This document shows positions 33,414 through 42,360 of a stretch of 64,000 nt of DNA, in pieces. The notes under the pieces were generated by a model. That model was not told the DNA's origin, ran no database searches, and was given only the letters and a program-made list of their open reading frames with translations. The first letter of the stretch is position 1, and every line of letters starts with the position of its first letter. The position numbers and the translations under genes are program-made. Origin of the DNA: Peptococcaceae bacterium (lineage in GTDB: Bacteria > Bacillota > Dehalobacteriia > UBA4068 > UBA4997); contig JAAWKH010000002.1 of the NCBI GenBank assembly GCA_022797295.1, positions 62,001-126,000 of the forward strand, in the 5' to 3' direction.

Positions 33414-34490
33414 TTGCCACAGGAAAGCATTGTTGATAAATGCCGGCTTTTTGGCGCGTCTGAAGAGGAGCTACGACAGATTTGCCAAAAACAAGGTCTG
33501 CCAGCTTACAAGGGCGGCATATTATTTAAATGGTTGCAGTCCGGCGAGGCGGATTACAATCAGATGACTAATTTGAGTAAGGCGGAGCGAGAGCTGTTGC
33601 TGGCGCATTATCCGCTGGCCTTGCCGGAGGTGCGGCAAGAACAGCAAAGCGCCGACGGCGCCACGGCTAAGCTGCTGCTGGATTTTGGCGGCGGCGTTAT
33701 GGTGGAGCTGGTGCTGATGCTTTATCAACGCAGTAACACTCGCAGCCGCCACACCCTTTGTATCAGCACTCAAGCCGGCTGTGCAATGGGTTGCGCTTTT
33801 TGCGCCACTGGTCTATCCGGTTGGTTGCGCAACCTTTCCGCTGGTGAGATTGTGGCGCAGGTTTTGTGTGGTCAGCTTTGGCTGCGTCGGCATAATTTGG
33901 GACCGGTTACAAATCTGGTGCTGATGGGAATGGGCGAGCCATTTGCGAATTATGAGCAGGTTTGTCAGGCTTTGCGAGTGCTGAACGCTGAGGCGGGGCT
34001 GAATATTGGCCAACGGCGGATTACGGTTTCCACCTGTGGTTTGGCGCCGCAAATTAGGCGTTTTGCGGATGAGGGTTGGGAGATTAACCTGGCTATTTCC
34101 TTACATGCGCCTCAGGATGAGCTGCGCTCTCGTTTGTTGCCGATCAATCAGCGTTATCCTTTGGCGGAGTTGTTGGCGGCCTGCGATTATTATACGGAAA
34201 AAACACACCGGCGTATTAGTTACGAATATGCTTTGCTGCGCGGCGTTAATGATGGCCCGGAGCAGGCGGCGGCGTTGGCTCAACTTTTGGCTGGACGGCT
34301 TGCTCATGTTAATCTGATACCGGTAAATTTTGTGGCTGAAACAGGATTTTGGCCTAGCAATGACGAAACTTTAAACCAGTTTGCTGCTGCGCTGCAACGT
34401 CAGGGCATTGAAACCACAGTGCGGGAAAAGCGCGGTTTGGATATTGACGGCGCTTGTGGACAGTTGCGCCGTCGGCAGGGCGAAAGCTAA
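33414..34490 (+). CDS. rlmN: Dual-specificity 23S rRNA/tRNA adenine-C2 methyltransferase
   Basis: This radical SAM methyltransferase makes m2A2503 in 23S rRNA and m2A37 in some tRNAs. CxxxCxxC appears as Cys-Ala-Met-Gly-Cys-Ala-Phe-Cys. Conserved Gly-Met-Gly-Glu-Pro and Ser-Leu-His-Ala-Pro follow, plus the C-terminal resolving Cys in Asp-Gly-Ala-Cys-Gly-Gln-Leu. The start is TTG behind AGAGGTGAG. 358 residues. Confidence 0.95.
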   Translation: MPQESIVDKCRLFGASEEELRQICQKQGLPAYKGGILFKWLQSGEADYNQMTNLSKAERELLLAHYPLALPEVRQEQQSADGATAKLLLDFGGGVMVELVLMLYQRSNTRSRHTLCISTQAGCAMGCAFCATGLSGWLRNLSAGEIVAQVLCGQLWLRRHNLGPVTNLVLMGMGEPFANYEQVCQALRVLNAEAGLNIGQRRITVSTCGLAPQIRRFADEGWEINLAISLHAPQDELRSRLLPINQRYPLAELLAACDYYTEKTHRRISYEYALLRGVNDGPEQAAALAQLLAGRLAHVNLIPVNFVAETGFWPSNDETLNQFAAALQRQGIETTVREKRGLDIDGACGQLRRRQGES

Positions 34491-34513
34491 GAACCCAGGA
34501 GGTAAGGGAAAAA

Positions 34514-35248
34514 ATGAGATATGCGACTTTTACGGTTCGGGGTCAAGGCCGAACTAATAATGAGGACTGCTTGCGGGTTTTGCCGGAGGCTGGCCTTTTT
34601 ATGGTCGCGGATGGTATGGGCGGGCATTTGGCCGGCGAGGTGGCCAGCCAGATTGCGGTGGAAGCAACGGCGGATTATCTGCTGAAAATTGCGCCGCAGG
34701 AGCCGCCGGAAATACGTTTACATAAGGCGGTGAATTACGCTAACAAATTAATTTATGCAGATAGCAGTCAGCGAGAGGAACATTGCAATATGGGTTCCAC
34801 CCTGGCTTTGGTTTGGCAACAGCAACAGCTGGTTTATCTGGCTCATATTGGCGACAGCCGTATTTATCATTTTAATCAGGAGCACGTGCGTCAGCTGACC
34901 AGCGATCATTCCGTGGTGGAACAAATGTTGCGGGAAGACACTATCACGCCGGAGGAGGCGCTTAATCACCCAAAAAAAAATATGCTGACCCGTGCCCTAG
35001 GCGTGGAGGAAAAGGTGCAGGCGGATGTGCGCATTTTTCAGTTGCCTCTGCCTGGCTTTTTGTTGCTCTGCACCGATGGTTTAAGTTCTTATCTGCCAAT
35101 GCCAACGGTTTTGCCGCAGGTGGCGGCCCGTGTCAGCCCGGAGCAAATGCTGCCGGTGCTGGCTGAGCTGGCCAAGGAGGCCGGCAGCAAGGATGATATA
35201 ACTTGTATTTTGCTATGGCAGCCGGAAGGAGGGCAGGCCGATGAGTAA
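34514..35248 (+). CDS. prpC: PP2C-family serine/threonine phosphatase
   Basis: The manganese-dependent phosphatase opposes the adjacent PASTA kinase. Motifs: Arg-Thr-Asn-Asn-Glu-Asp, Asp-Gly-Met-Gly-Gly-His, Gly-Asp-Ser-Arg-Ile-Tyr, Thr-Asp-Gly-Leu and Asp-Asp-Ile-Thr-Cys-Ile. 244 residues from the ATG at 34514, behind AGGAGGTAAGGG. The stop overlaps the kinase start by 8 bp, so the pair is translationally coupled. Confidence 0.93.
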   Translation: MRYATFTVRGQGRTNNEDCLRVLPEAGLFMVADGMGGHLAGEVASQIAVEATADYLLKIAPQEPPEIRLHKAVNYANKLIYADSSQREEHCNMGSTLALVWQQQQLVYLAHIGDSRIYHFNQEHVRQLTSDHSVVEQMLREDTITPEEALNHPKKNMLTRALGVEEKVQADVRIFQLPLPGFLLLCTDGLSSYLPMPTVLPQVAARVSPEQMLPVLAELAKEAGSKDDITCILLWQPEGGQADE

Positions 35249-37160
35249 TTTGGTTGGCACTCTGTTCCATGACCGCTATGAGGTGTTGGAGGTTTTGGGC
35301 TCCGGCGGCACCTCGGTGGTTTACAAAGCCAAGGATATTTTGTTGAATCGTTTGGTTACGATAAAAATTTTGCGGGAGCAATTTGCTCGTGATAGCAAAT
35401 TTGTCAATCGTTTCCGTAATGAGGCGCAGGCTGTGGCTCGTCTTTCTCATCCAAACATTGTCAGCATTTATGATGTAGCCTTTGCTGAGGGCGTGCATTA
35501 TCTGATTATGGAATATGTTGAAGGCGGTAGCTTGAAAGAATATATGGACCAACATGGTCCGTTGCCGATTGAGGAATCGTTGGATATTTTTCAGCAGCTT
35601 TTGAACGCTTTGCAGCATGCCCATGAAAATAAGGTTATTCACCGAGACATCAAACCGCACAATATTTTGTTGGATGTTAAACACAACGTTCGGGTGACGG
35701 ATTTTGGCTTGGCTGTAACCACCACGGAGCTGGGCAGCCAGCACAGTAATGATGTGATGGGTTCGGTTTACTATATGTCGCCGGAGCAGATTAAGGGCGA
35801 GCAGGCAACGGAGGCCACGGATATTTACTCGGCCGGTTTGCTGCTTTATGAAATGCTCTGCTCTAAGCGTCCTTTCAGCGGTGATAGTGCAGAGGAGATT
35901 GCTCGTCAGCATATTAAGGGGGCGATTACGCCGCCGCATAAGGTGAACCCAAATGTGCCGACGGAGCTTTCCTCCTTTGTGATGAAAGCGGTGCGTCGTG
36001 ACAAACAGCTGCGCTTTGCAGACGCCGGGCAAATGTTGGCGGAGCTGCGGGCAATACAAAACCGTAGCAGACGGGTTCGGGTGAAGCCGATAATTTTGCC
36101 GATGGCGCCAACTGTGGGCAATGGCCCGGCGCCGGAGGTGCAGGAGGAGGAACCGCGCACGGTGGTGGTTAAGCGGCATATGACTTTGCCGGAAAACAAT
36201 CACCAAAAGTTTGCTTTGTTTAGGGATAAAAAGCCAACTTCCGCTTTTTATATTATTTTGTTTGTAGTTTTGTTGCTGTTGGTGATGTTCGGCTCAGCTT
36301 TTAGCATCTTCAAGAGCATTCTCAATGAGAACAGCGAGGTGGAAGTGAAAAAATATGTCGGCTTGCCTTTGAGCGAGGCGGTGGAGCTGATTAAGGCCGA
36401 CGGCTTACAACATAGTATTAGCCAGGAATACAGTGCGGAATATGAAAAAGATGTGGTGATGGCGCAAAATATTCCAGAGGGTCAAAAGGTGAAGCAGGGC
36501 CGTTTTATTGAGTTGACTGTGAGCCAGGGCAAACAGACTTTCCCAATGCCTAAGCTGGAGGGGATGACTATCTCTGAGGCAAACGTGGTGTTGAGCAACA
36601 ATCGGGTGACTTTGCAGGCCACGGAGACTGTTAGCGATGAAGTTCCGGCTGGACGAATTATCAGCCAAACGCCGCAGCAGGGCGAGGAAGTGGCCGCCGG
36701 CAGTACGGTTGAGGTGTTGGTTAGCAAGGGCAAGGAAATTGTGGTGCCGGATTTGCGTGGCCGCACCGAGGATGACGCTATGGTTTACCTGGTTTTGCAA
36801 GGTTTGAATCTTGGGTCTACCAGTCGGGAACAAAGCTACGAATATGAAGAAGGCTATGTTATAAATCAAAGCCTGACCCCAGGTGATTCTGCTTTGGAGG
36901 GCAGCAGCATTGATTTGGTTGTTTCCTCCGGCCCTGGCCCGCAGAGCAAAATTGCCCGTGTTTCCTACACCCTGCCTTATGGCGAGGATGTAATTTACAA
37001 TCTGGTGATTGAGGTGACGGATAATAAGGGCACGCGTGAGGAGTATAAAAACCAGCATCGCGGTGGTGAAGCTATCACGCATGATGTAACTGTTTGGGGC
37101 AGTGGAACGGTTAAGGTATATTTGGACGGCGATGTGGTTTATAATCAAGAAGTTTTGTAA
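35241..37160 (+). CDS. pknB: PASTA-domain serine/threonine protein kinase
   Basis: This membrane kinase senses peptidoglycan fragments. The N-terminal kinase domain (about 11-275) has Gly-Ser-Gly-Gly-Thr-Ser-Val-Val, the VTIK-type Lys40, His-Arg-Asp-Ile-Lys-Pro-His-Asn, Asp-Phe-Gly-Leu-Ala and Ser-Pro-Glu-Gln. One TM helix (about 333-355) leads to three PASTA repeats (about 370-435, 437-500, 503-570). A final beta-rich segment of about 70 residues closes the protein. It probably phosphorylates IreB (23711-23983), as known for IreK/IreB in relatives. Confidence 0.95.
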   Translation: MSNLVGTLFHDRYEVLEVLGSGGTSVVYKAKDILLNRLVTIKILREQFARDSKFVNRFRNEAQAVARLSHPNIVSIYDVAFAEGVHYLIMEYVEGGSLKEYMDQHGPLPIEESLDIFQQLLNALQHAHENKVIHRDIKPHNILLDVKHNVRVTDFGLAVTTTELGSQHSNDVMGSVYYMSPEQIKGEQATEATDIYSAGLLLYEMLCSKRPFSGDSAEEIARQHIKGAITPPHKVNPNVPTELSSFVMKAVRRDKQLRFADAGQMLAELRAIQNRSRRVRVKPIILPMAPTVGNGPAPEVQEEEPRTVVVKRHMTLPENNHQKFALFRDKKPTSAFYIILFVVLLLLVMFGSAFSIFKSILNENSEVEVKKYVGLPLSEAVELIKADGLQHSISQEYSAEYEKDVVMAQNIPEGQKVKQGRFIELTVSQGKQTFPMPKLEGMTISEANVVLSNNRVTLQATETVSDEVPAGRIISQTPQQGEEVAAGSTVEVLVSKGKEIVVPDLRGRTEDDAMVYLVLQGLNLGSTSREQSYEYEEGYVINQSLTPGDSALEGSSIDLVVSSGPGPQSKIARVSYTLPYGEDVIYNLVIEVTDNKGTREEYKNQHRGGEAITHDVTVWGSGTVKVYLDGDVVYNQEVL

Positions 37161-37190
37161 ACTGAACAGGATTAGGGCAGGAGTGTTGGG

Positions 37191-38120
37191 ATGGCGGATA
37201 ATTTTTTGCAGGGCGTTTTGCTGAAAGCTCACGGCGGTTTTTACTTTGTGCAGGCTGAAGGCCGAGTTTGGACGTGCAGCCTGCGCGGCCGCCTGAAGCA
37301 AAGCTTGCGTGATGAACCGCTGGGACTGTTGGTTGGCGACAAGGTCCTGTTGGAGCCTTTGGCGGAGCCGGAGGCGGTGATTGCTGAGGTTATGCCGCGC
37401 CAGAATTTTTTGGTGCGCCCGCGAATTGCCAATTTGGAGCAGTGTCTGATAGTGCTGGCGGCGGAACATCCCAAGCCGGATTATCTATTACTGGATAGAT
37501 TGCTGGTTTGTCTGTTGGCAGCGGGAATCCGTCCCATCATCTGTTTTAATAAGCTGGACAAGCCGGGCGCAGAGCAGATTTTTGCCGAACAGTTTAAGGT
37601 TTATCAGCAGGCCGGCTTTACAGTGCTGGCCGTCAGCGCTTTGCAGCAGCGGGGCGTGGCGGAGTTGCAACAGCTGCTGCAAGGTAAAATCACGGCGGTG
37701 GCCGGGCAAAGCGGCGTGGGTAAATCCACCTTATTAAATCAAGTGCAGCAGGGTCAGCAGTTGCAAACCGGCGGTATTAGCCGTAAATTGCAGCGGGGAC
37801 GGCACACAACCCGTCTGGTGGAGCTTTTGCCGCTGCTGCCGCAGGCAGCCGGCGAGAATGGTCTGGCCGAGGGTTGGATTGCAGACACGCCAGGCTTTTC
37901 TCGCTTGGCTATGCCGGAGCAGGTTGGGCCGGACAATTTGGCCCAGTTTTGGCCTGATTTGCAGGCCTTAGCTCAGGATTGCCGGTTTGACGGTTGCCGG
38001 CATGACCAGGAACCTGATTGTCGCGTTAAAGCGGCGGTGGCGGAGGGCTTGTTGGACGTGCGGCGTTATCAGCGTTATCTGGTTTTGCTGGCCGCCTTGT
38101 CTGAACAGACTCGATATTAA
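37191..38120 (+). CDS. rsgA: Small ribosomal subunit biogenesis GTPase RsgA
   Basis: Circularly permuted GTPase for 30S maturation. An N-terminal OB domain is followed by G4 (Asn-Lys-Leu-Asp), G1 (Gly-Gln-Ser-Gly-Val-Gly-Lys-Ser-Thr), G3 (Asp-Thr-Pro-Gly-Phe) and a C-terminal zinc site (Cys-x5-Cys-x-His-x5-Cys pattern). 309 residues. Confidence 0.95.
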   Translation: MADNFLQGVLLKAHGGFYFVQAEGRVWTCSLRGRLKQSLRDEPLGLLVGDKVLLEPLAEPEAVIAEVMPRQNFLVRPRIANLEQCLIVLAAEHPKPDYLLLDRLLVCLLAAGIRPIICFNKLDKPGAEQIFAEQFKVYQQAGFTVLAVSALQQRGVAELQQLLQGKITAVAGQSGVGKSTLLNQVQQGQQLQTGGISRKLQRGRHTTRLVELLPLLPQAAGENGLAEGWIADTPGFSRLAMPEQVGPDNLAQFWPDLQALAQDCRFDGCRHDQEPDCRVKAAVAEGLLDVRRYQRYLVLLAALSEQTRY

Positions 38121-38150
38121 TATTATCTAAAAGAAAACGAGGCGGATGAG

Positions 38151-38807
38151 ATGATTAAAATTGCACCCTCTTTGTTGGCTGCCGATATGGGAGATTTGCG
38201 CCGGGCAGTGGCGCAAGTTGAAGCAGCCGGCGCTGATTATTTGCATTTGGATGTGATGGACGGCGCTTTTGTACCAAATATTTCCTATGGCCCGGCGGTG
38301 ATTAAAGCGTTGCGGCCAAATTCTCAGCTTTTTTTTGATGTGCATTTGATGGTGGAGGAGCCTGGTCGCTTCTTGTCGGACTATGCTGCGGCAGGGGCTG
38401 ATTTGCTGACGGTGCATTTTGAGGCCTGCCGTCATTTGCACCGAGTGGTACAGCAGATTAAAGCTTTGGGCTTAAAAGCGGGCGTTGCTTTAAATCCGGC
38501 CACACCGCCGGAGGTTTTGCAGGATATTCTGCCGGAGCTTGATTTGGTGCTGATTATGAGCGTCAACCCTGGTTTTGGCGGGCAGTCCTTTATTCCGGCT
38601 GCTCTTGGCAAAATTGCTCGCACGGCGGCAATGCTACGACAGATTGGTTCTCAAGCAGATTTGGAAGTGGACGGCGGCATTTATGCGGCCAATGCCGGCC
38701 CGGTTATGCAGGCTGGCGCTAACGTGCTGGTTTCCGGCACTGGTGTTTTTGGTCAGCCGGATTGGGCGGCTGCTATTGCCGGTTTGCGTTCAGCTACTGA
38801 AAAATAA
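38151..38807 (+). CDS. rpe: Ribulose-phosphate 3-epimerase
   Basis: Pentose phosphate TIM-barrel enzyme. Motifs: Ala-Pro-Ser-Leu-Leu-Ala-Ala-Asp, His-Leu-Asp-Val-Met-Asp-Gly-x-Phe-Val-Pro, Val-His-Leu-Met-Val-Glu, Met-Ser-Val-Asn-Pro-Gly-Phe-Gly-Gly-Gln and Glu-Val-Asp-Gly-Gly-Ile. 218 residues. It is the last gene of the def-to-rpe run. Confidence 0.95.
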   Translation: MIKIAPSLLAADMGDLRRAVAQVEAAGADYLHLDVMDGAFVPNISYGPAVIKALRPNSQLFFDVHLMVEEPGRFLSDYAAAGADLLTVHFEACRHLHRVVQQIKALGLKAGVALNPATPPEVLQDILPELDLVLIMSVNPGFGGQSFIPAALGKIARTAAMLRQIGSQADLEVDGGIYAANAGPVMQAGANVLVSGTGVFGQPDWAAAIAGLRSATEK

Positions 38808-38821
38808 TTCCCAGATTGAGG

Positions 38822-38850
38822 TTGAAATTAATATATTAATATAGTATAAT
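38822..38850 (+). promoter_or_regulatory. Promoter of the 38949 gene
   Basis: TTGAAA (38822-38827), 17 bp, TATAAT (38845-38850). The untranslated leader would be about 90 nt. Confidence 0.55.
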
Positions 38851-38948
38851 TAAAATATAATCAAGATTTTTTAGAGATAAATTATAGTGGTGCTTGGTTT
38901 TGAAAACGCTGCTATAAACCGTCAATATTTTAGATAGGGGTGAATTTT

Positions 38949-39803
38949 ATGGTAGACGCTATTTCTGGTGTAAATCCTAATACAAATATTAACCCTTTAA
39001 CTCGCGCTGGGCAGGCCGGCGGTGTTTGGCGTGCGCAAAAGGCGGCGATGCCGGAGATTCCGGTGCAGCCGGTGCGCCCGATTACGCCTGTGCTAAATGC
39101 TGGCGCTAAAGCGGAGCCGGTTGGTTTGGGATTGCCAATGGGAGATGTTGCTGATGCGGCGGAGATGGCTGTGCGGCAAAATTTGCGGCCTTATCAGGGA
39201 GAACAGATTTTGGCAACCTCAGTTGGCGGCGCTTGGTTGGGTGAGCGGGCTGGTTCAACAGCTATTCCAGGCGAGCTTTTGCAGTTGGCAAATTCTCTGC
39301 CAGGGGCGGATAAGGCGGCCGGACAGTTGCCAAATGCTGCGGATGAGGCAGCGCGTTTGCGGATTGGGCCTTTTAAGCAAGACGAGGATGAACAGTCTAA
39401 GGCTGCAAAGCTGCCAGGGGATTCTGACGATGAGGACGATTCCTTGAATGGCGCGCAGGATGAAGCAGAGGATGGCCGTTGCAAAACCTGTGAGGAACGT
39501 AAATATCAGGATGGTTCCAATGACGCCGGCGTTTCTTTTAAAACACCTACCAAAATTGACCCAAGCCAGGTAGCTTCAGCCGTGCGTGGTCACGAGATGG
39601 AACATGTTTATCGTGAGCAGGCAAAAGCTCAGCGTGAGGGCCGCAAAGTGGTTAGCCAAACGGTGACTTTGCACAATGCTATTTGTCCGGAATGCGGCAA
39701 GGTTTACATATCCGGCGGCACTACGAGAACATCCACTATGGCCAACAATCGGCAGGCGGAGCCTGCGGAAGCTAGCTCTGGCAAGGATAATAATGCAGCC
39801 TGA
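38949..39803 (+). CDS. SprA-like putative metalloprotease
   Basis: The 284-residue protein has a long low-complexity N-terminal half. Its conserved C-terminal domain holds Cys-Lys-Thr-Cys, Asp-Gly-Ser-Asn-Asp-x-Gly-Val-Ser-Phe, a zinc-type His-Glu-Met-Glu-His, then Cys-Pro-Glu-Cys-Gly-Lys-Val-Tyr. This combination matches a family sometimes labelled SprA-related or 'putative metalloprotease CJM1_0395'. Proteolysis is not proven. There is no signal peptide. The ATG at 38949 is well spaced from AGGGG; an upstream GTG is not. Confidence 0.65.
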   Translation: MVDAISGVNPNTNINPLTRAGQAGGVWRAQKAAMPEIPVQPVRPITPVLNAGAKAEPVGLGLPMGDVADAAEMAVRQNLRPYQGEQILATSVGGAWLGERAGSTAIPGELLQLANSLPGADKAAGQLPNAADEAARLRIGPFKQDEDEQSKAAKLPGDSDDEDDSLNGAQDEAEDGRCKTCEERKYQDGSNDAGVSFKTPTKIDPSQVASAVRGHEMEHVYREQAKAQREGRKVVSQTVTLHNAICPECGKVYISGGTTRTSTMANNRQAEPAEASSGKDNNAA

Positions 39804-39810
39804 ATAATTT

Positions 39811-39851
39811 AACCACCGTCTTGGCACAATAAGGCCAAAGGCGGTGGTTTT
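39811..39851 (+). promoter_or_regulatory. Stem-loop covering the ribosome site of the next gene
   Basis: Left arm AACCACCGTCTTGGC (39811-39825) pairs with 39834-39849 through 15 base pairs with one bulge. TTTT follows and then the ATG at 39853. The right arm contains the GGCGGTGG ribosome-site-like sequence. It may be an intrinsic terminator with read-through, a translation-masking hairpin, or both. Confidence 0.6.
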
Positions 39852-39852
39852 G

Positions 39853-40338
39853 ATGACGGAAGAGCGTACTAAGCAAACGGCGCTTGCGGCTTATTTGCGG
39901 CATTGGCATTTTTTTGAAAAAATTTTGGGATGTTTGGTGCTGCTTGGCGTGGTTGCTTTGTTGGCTTGTCAATTTTGGTTAGGGCAAAGTAATGGCCGCT
40001 CTGATGTTTGGTATGGTCTGGATTATGCCGAGGCCTTGCCGGCTGTGCAGCAGACGGATGGCCTTTGGGGCAGTGTCACCCTGGATTTACAAACTTATAC
40101 TGAGCTGGAGCGGGCCCTGGTGCTGGTGAATGGTGTGGAAGCGGGACGTTTTACTGCGGATAGCTTAACCTTGCGCGTTTATGATGGTGATTTGCTGGAG
40201 CTTGACTGCACGGCTTATTCCCGCCCGGTGAGTTTCCATCTGAGCAAAGCGTCGGTTGGCATAGACCGCGCTGCTTTGCAGACGGAGTTGGAGCTTTGCG
40301 GTGAACGCGCCATAATAGGACGCATAAAATTCAGATAA
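39853..40338 (+). CDS. NusG domain II-like membrane-anchored protein
   Basis: The 161-residue protein has one N-terminal TM helix (about 22-44). A small beta domain follows with Leu-Val-Leu-Val-Asn-Gly-Val-Glu and Leu-Thr-Leu-Arg-Val-Tyr-Asp-Gly-Asp-Leu-Leu-Glu-Leu-Asp, as in secreted NusG-II/DUF5711-like proteins. The function is unknown. Its start is embedded next to a strong hairpin. Confidence 0.6.
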   Translation: MTEERTKQTALAAYLRHWHFFEKILGCLVLLGVVALLACQFWLGQSNGRSDVWYGLDYAEALPAVQQTDGLWGSVTLDLQTYTELERALVLVNGVEAGRFTADSLTLRVYDGDLLELDCTAYSRPVSFHLSKASVGIDRAALQTELELCGERAIIGRIKFR

Positions 40339-40343
40339 AGCGG

Positions 40344-40363
40344 AACAAGGCGGCGGCTTTGTT
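40344..40363 (+). terminator. Probable terminator
   Basis: An 8-bp stem (AACAAGGC / GCTTTGTT, 4-nt loop) is followed by TAGTTTTATCTGTTTTTTT. It ends the short transcript before hutP. Confidence 0.5.
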
Positions 40364-40401
40364 TAGTTTTATCTGTTTTTTTATAAATGTGCAAAAAAAT
40401 G

Positions 40402-40430
40402 TTGTAAAAAAGCGTTGGGACAAGTATAAT
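40402..40430 (+). promoter_or_regulatory. Promoter of hutP-cmk-plsC-ispH/rpsA operon
   Basis: TTGTAA (40402-40407), 17 bp, TATAAT (40425-40430), 24 bp before the start codon at 40454. Confidence 0.65.
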
Positions 40431-40453
40431 ATAAAGATAAAGGGGGATTGGCT

Positions 40454-40885
40454 GTGGCTGAAACAGGAACAAAAACGGAGCCAAACAGCAAACAAGTGGC
40501 TGCTGCCGCGCTTTATATGGCGCTTTCGGAAAGCCGGGAAGATGAACTTCATCTAAAGCAGGCTTATCAACGGCAGGGTTTGCAAGTGGTGGCTGTAAAC
40601 TATGGCGGGCCGGCGGCTGCGGCGGTGCCAAAAGTGATTGAGCGGGCTGTGGTGGCGGCTAAGCGCGAAGGCGTGATTGCTGATGTGCATAGTGAGGAGG
40701 GCGCTGTGGCAGGGGCGGCGCATGAAGCGTTTGCTCAGATTGTTAACAAGGCGCTTGGCCTGAACATTGGCGGTAAAATTGGCATTGCCCGCTATCAGGA
40801 ACATATCACGGTGGCAATGGTGGTGGAGATAGGTCTGCTGCATCTGAATGAAGTGGCGGTTGGTATGGCGCACCGGGTGGTTTAG
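40454..40885 (+). CDS. HutP family protein
   Basis: The 143-residue protein has the HutP-like pattern Glu-Arg-Ala-Val-Val-Ala-Ala-Lys-Arg-Glu, His-Ser-Glu-Glu-Gly-Ala-Val-Ala-Gly-Ala, Gly-Gly-Lys-Ile-Gly-Ile-Ala-Arg and His-Leu-Asn-Glu-Val-Ala-Val-Gly. In Bacillus HutP is an RNA-binding antiterminator of histidine use. Here no hut genes are near and it is the first gene before cmk, so a different RNA target is likely. The GTG at 40454 is preferred over TTG 40448 because of spacing from AAGGGGG. Confidence 0.8.
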   Translation: MAETGTKTEPNSKQVAAAALYMALSESREDELHLKQAYQRQGLQVVAVNYGGPAAAAVPKVIERAVVAAKREGVIADVHSEEGAVAGAAHEAFAQIVNKALGLNIGGKIGIARYQEHITVAMVVEIGLLHLNEVAVGMAHRVV

Positions 40886-40941
40886 GCTGGCCAAACATAA
40901 AATTGCTTTTTTAGACATTATTGGGAGGGTAAGATTATATA

Positions 40942-41607
40942 ATGAAGAGTATTATTGCGATTGATGGCCCGGCAGGTGCGGGCAAAAGCACGATTGCTAA
41001 AAGCTTGGCGGAAGCCTTGAATTATCTTTATATTGATACTGGCGCGATGTATCGGGCAGTGGCTTATCAGGCCTTGCAGCAGGAAGCGCCGTTGGACAAC
41101 GCTGAACAGTTGGGGCAGATTGCCGCTCAGGCGCAGCTGGATATGCGGGTGGAAAATGGTGAAAACCGTATTTTTTTGAACGGCAATGATATAACTAAGG
41201 AAATTCGGTTGCCGCATATTAGTGCAATAGCTTCAACGGTTTCAGCTGTGCCGCAGGTGCGGGAGCAGCTGGTTCCTAAACAGCGGGAGCTGGCGGAAAG
41301 AGGCCGCGCTGTTCTGGATGGACGGGATATAGGCACGGTGGTGTTGCCACAGGCGGATTGCAAAATTTATCTGACGGCTAGCCTGGACGAGCGAGCGGAG
41401 CGGCGTTACAAGGAGCTTTTGGGGCGTGGCTTGCCAGCTGATTTGGCTGAGGTGCGCCAGGATATTGAACAGCGGGATTATCAGGATACGCATCGGGAAA
41501 CCTCGCCTTTGCGTCAGGCTGAGGACGCCAAATATTTGGATACGACGGGGCTTTCAATCGAGCAGGTTTTACAACAGGTTTTGCAGCTGGCTGAGGCTGC
41601 TGAGTAA
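40942..41607 (+). CDS. cmk: Cytidylate kinase
   Basis: Phosphorylates CMP and dCMP. P-loop Asp-Gly-Pro-Ala-Gly-Ala-Gly-Lys-Ser-Thr at the N-terminus, Asp-Thr-Gly-Ala-Met-Tyr-Arg, Asp-Gly-Arg-Asp-Ile-Gly-Thr-Val-Val and a lid region with several Arg. 221 residues, normal. Confidence 0.95.
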   Translation: MKSIIAIDGPAGAGKSTIAKSLAEALNYLYIDTGAMYRAVAYQALQQEAPLDNAEQLGQIAAQAQLDMRVENGENRIFLNGNDITKEIRLPHISAIASTVSAVPQVREQLVPKQRELAERGRAVLDGRDIGTVVLPQADCKIYLTASLDERAERRYKELLGRGLPADLAEVRQDIEQRDYQDTHRETSPLRQAEDAKYLDTTGLSIEQVLQQVLQLAEAAE

Positions 41608-41655
41608 TTGATAAAAACAATCGGCTTTACGGCTTTAATATTTTAGGAGGCTTTG

Positions 41656-42246
41656 ATGCGTCTTTATAGGATTATTGCGTTTTTTTTCCGTTTTTTTTCT
41701 AAGCTGGTGGGAGTGCGTTTTTCCGGCAAGGACAAGGTGCCGGCCAACGGCCCGGTGGTGGTGATTGCCAATCATCGGCATTGGAGTGATATTGTGCTGA
41801 TGGCTTTGGCGGTTTATCCGCGACAGGTGCATTTTATGGCCAAAAGTGAATATGGTCAAAATCATTTCTTTAATTTTTTGATTAAACATTTAGGCAGCTT
41901 TTTGGTAGAGCGCGGCGAGGCCGATATGCGAGCCATTAAAACGGCTTTAGGTTACTTGAAGCAGGGAGAGGTTGTCGGCATTTTCCCGGAGGGCACGCGT
42001 AACAAAACGGAGCAGGAGCTGCTGCCTTTTAAGCCGGGCGCTTTTGTTTTGGCCCAGCGCGGCAAGGCTCAGGTGTTGCCATTGGCAATCAGCAATGCGG
42101 TGAATTATGCCGGCTTTCGCAAACCGCGCACAACGGTGCAAGTTGGCGAGCCTTTTGACCTGGACGGCTTTTTGGATGAGCGTAAAAAAATTAATGCGCC
42201 GGCTGCGGCGGATTTTGCGCAGCAAAGAATCGAAAAAATGTTGTAA
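41656..42246 (+). CDS. plsC: 1-acyl-sn-glycerol-3-phosphate acyltransferase
   Basis: Second acylation step of phosphatidic acid synthesis at the membrane. An N-terminal hydrophobic helix is followed by Asn-His-Arg-His-Trp-Ser-Asp (HX4D-type catalytic motif) and Phe-Pro-Glu-Gly-Thr-Arg. The ATG at 41656 is 6 nt after AGGAGG. 196 residues. It works downstream of PlsY (48104-48703). Confidence 0.92.
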   Translation: MRLYRIIAFFFRFFSKLVGVRFSGKDKVPANGPVVVIANHRHWSDIVLMALAVYPRQVHFMAKSEYGQNHFFNFLIKHLGSFLVERGEADMRAIKTALGYLKQGEVVGIFPEGTRNKTEQELLPFKPGAFVLAQRGKAQVLPLAISNAVNYAGFRKPRTTVQVGEPFDLDGFLDERKKINAPAAADFAQQRIEKML

Positions 42247-42360
42247 AACTAGCAGGATTTTCAGGAATGGCCTAGAACATTATAAAATTGGCATTTGTTG
42301 TATGCTTGAAGAATTGTTTAGCGGCTGATTGAATACATTGATGATAAGGTGGCATAATTG

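Noticed and set aside
35133-37469. Two long minus-strand frames opposite the PASTA kinase gene
   Set aside because: They mirror the codon pattern of a clearly functional kinase and have no domain features.
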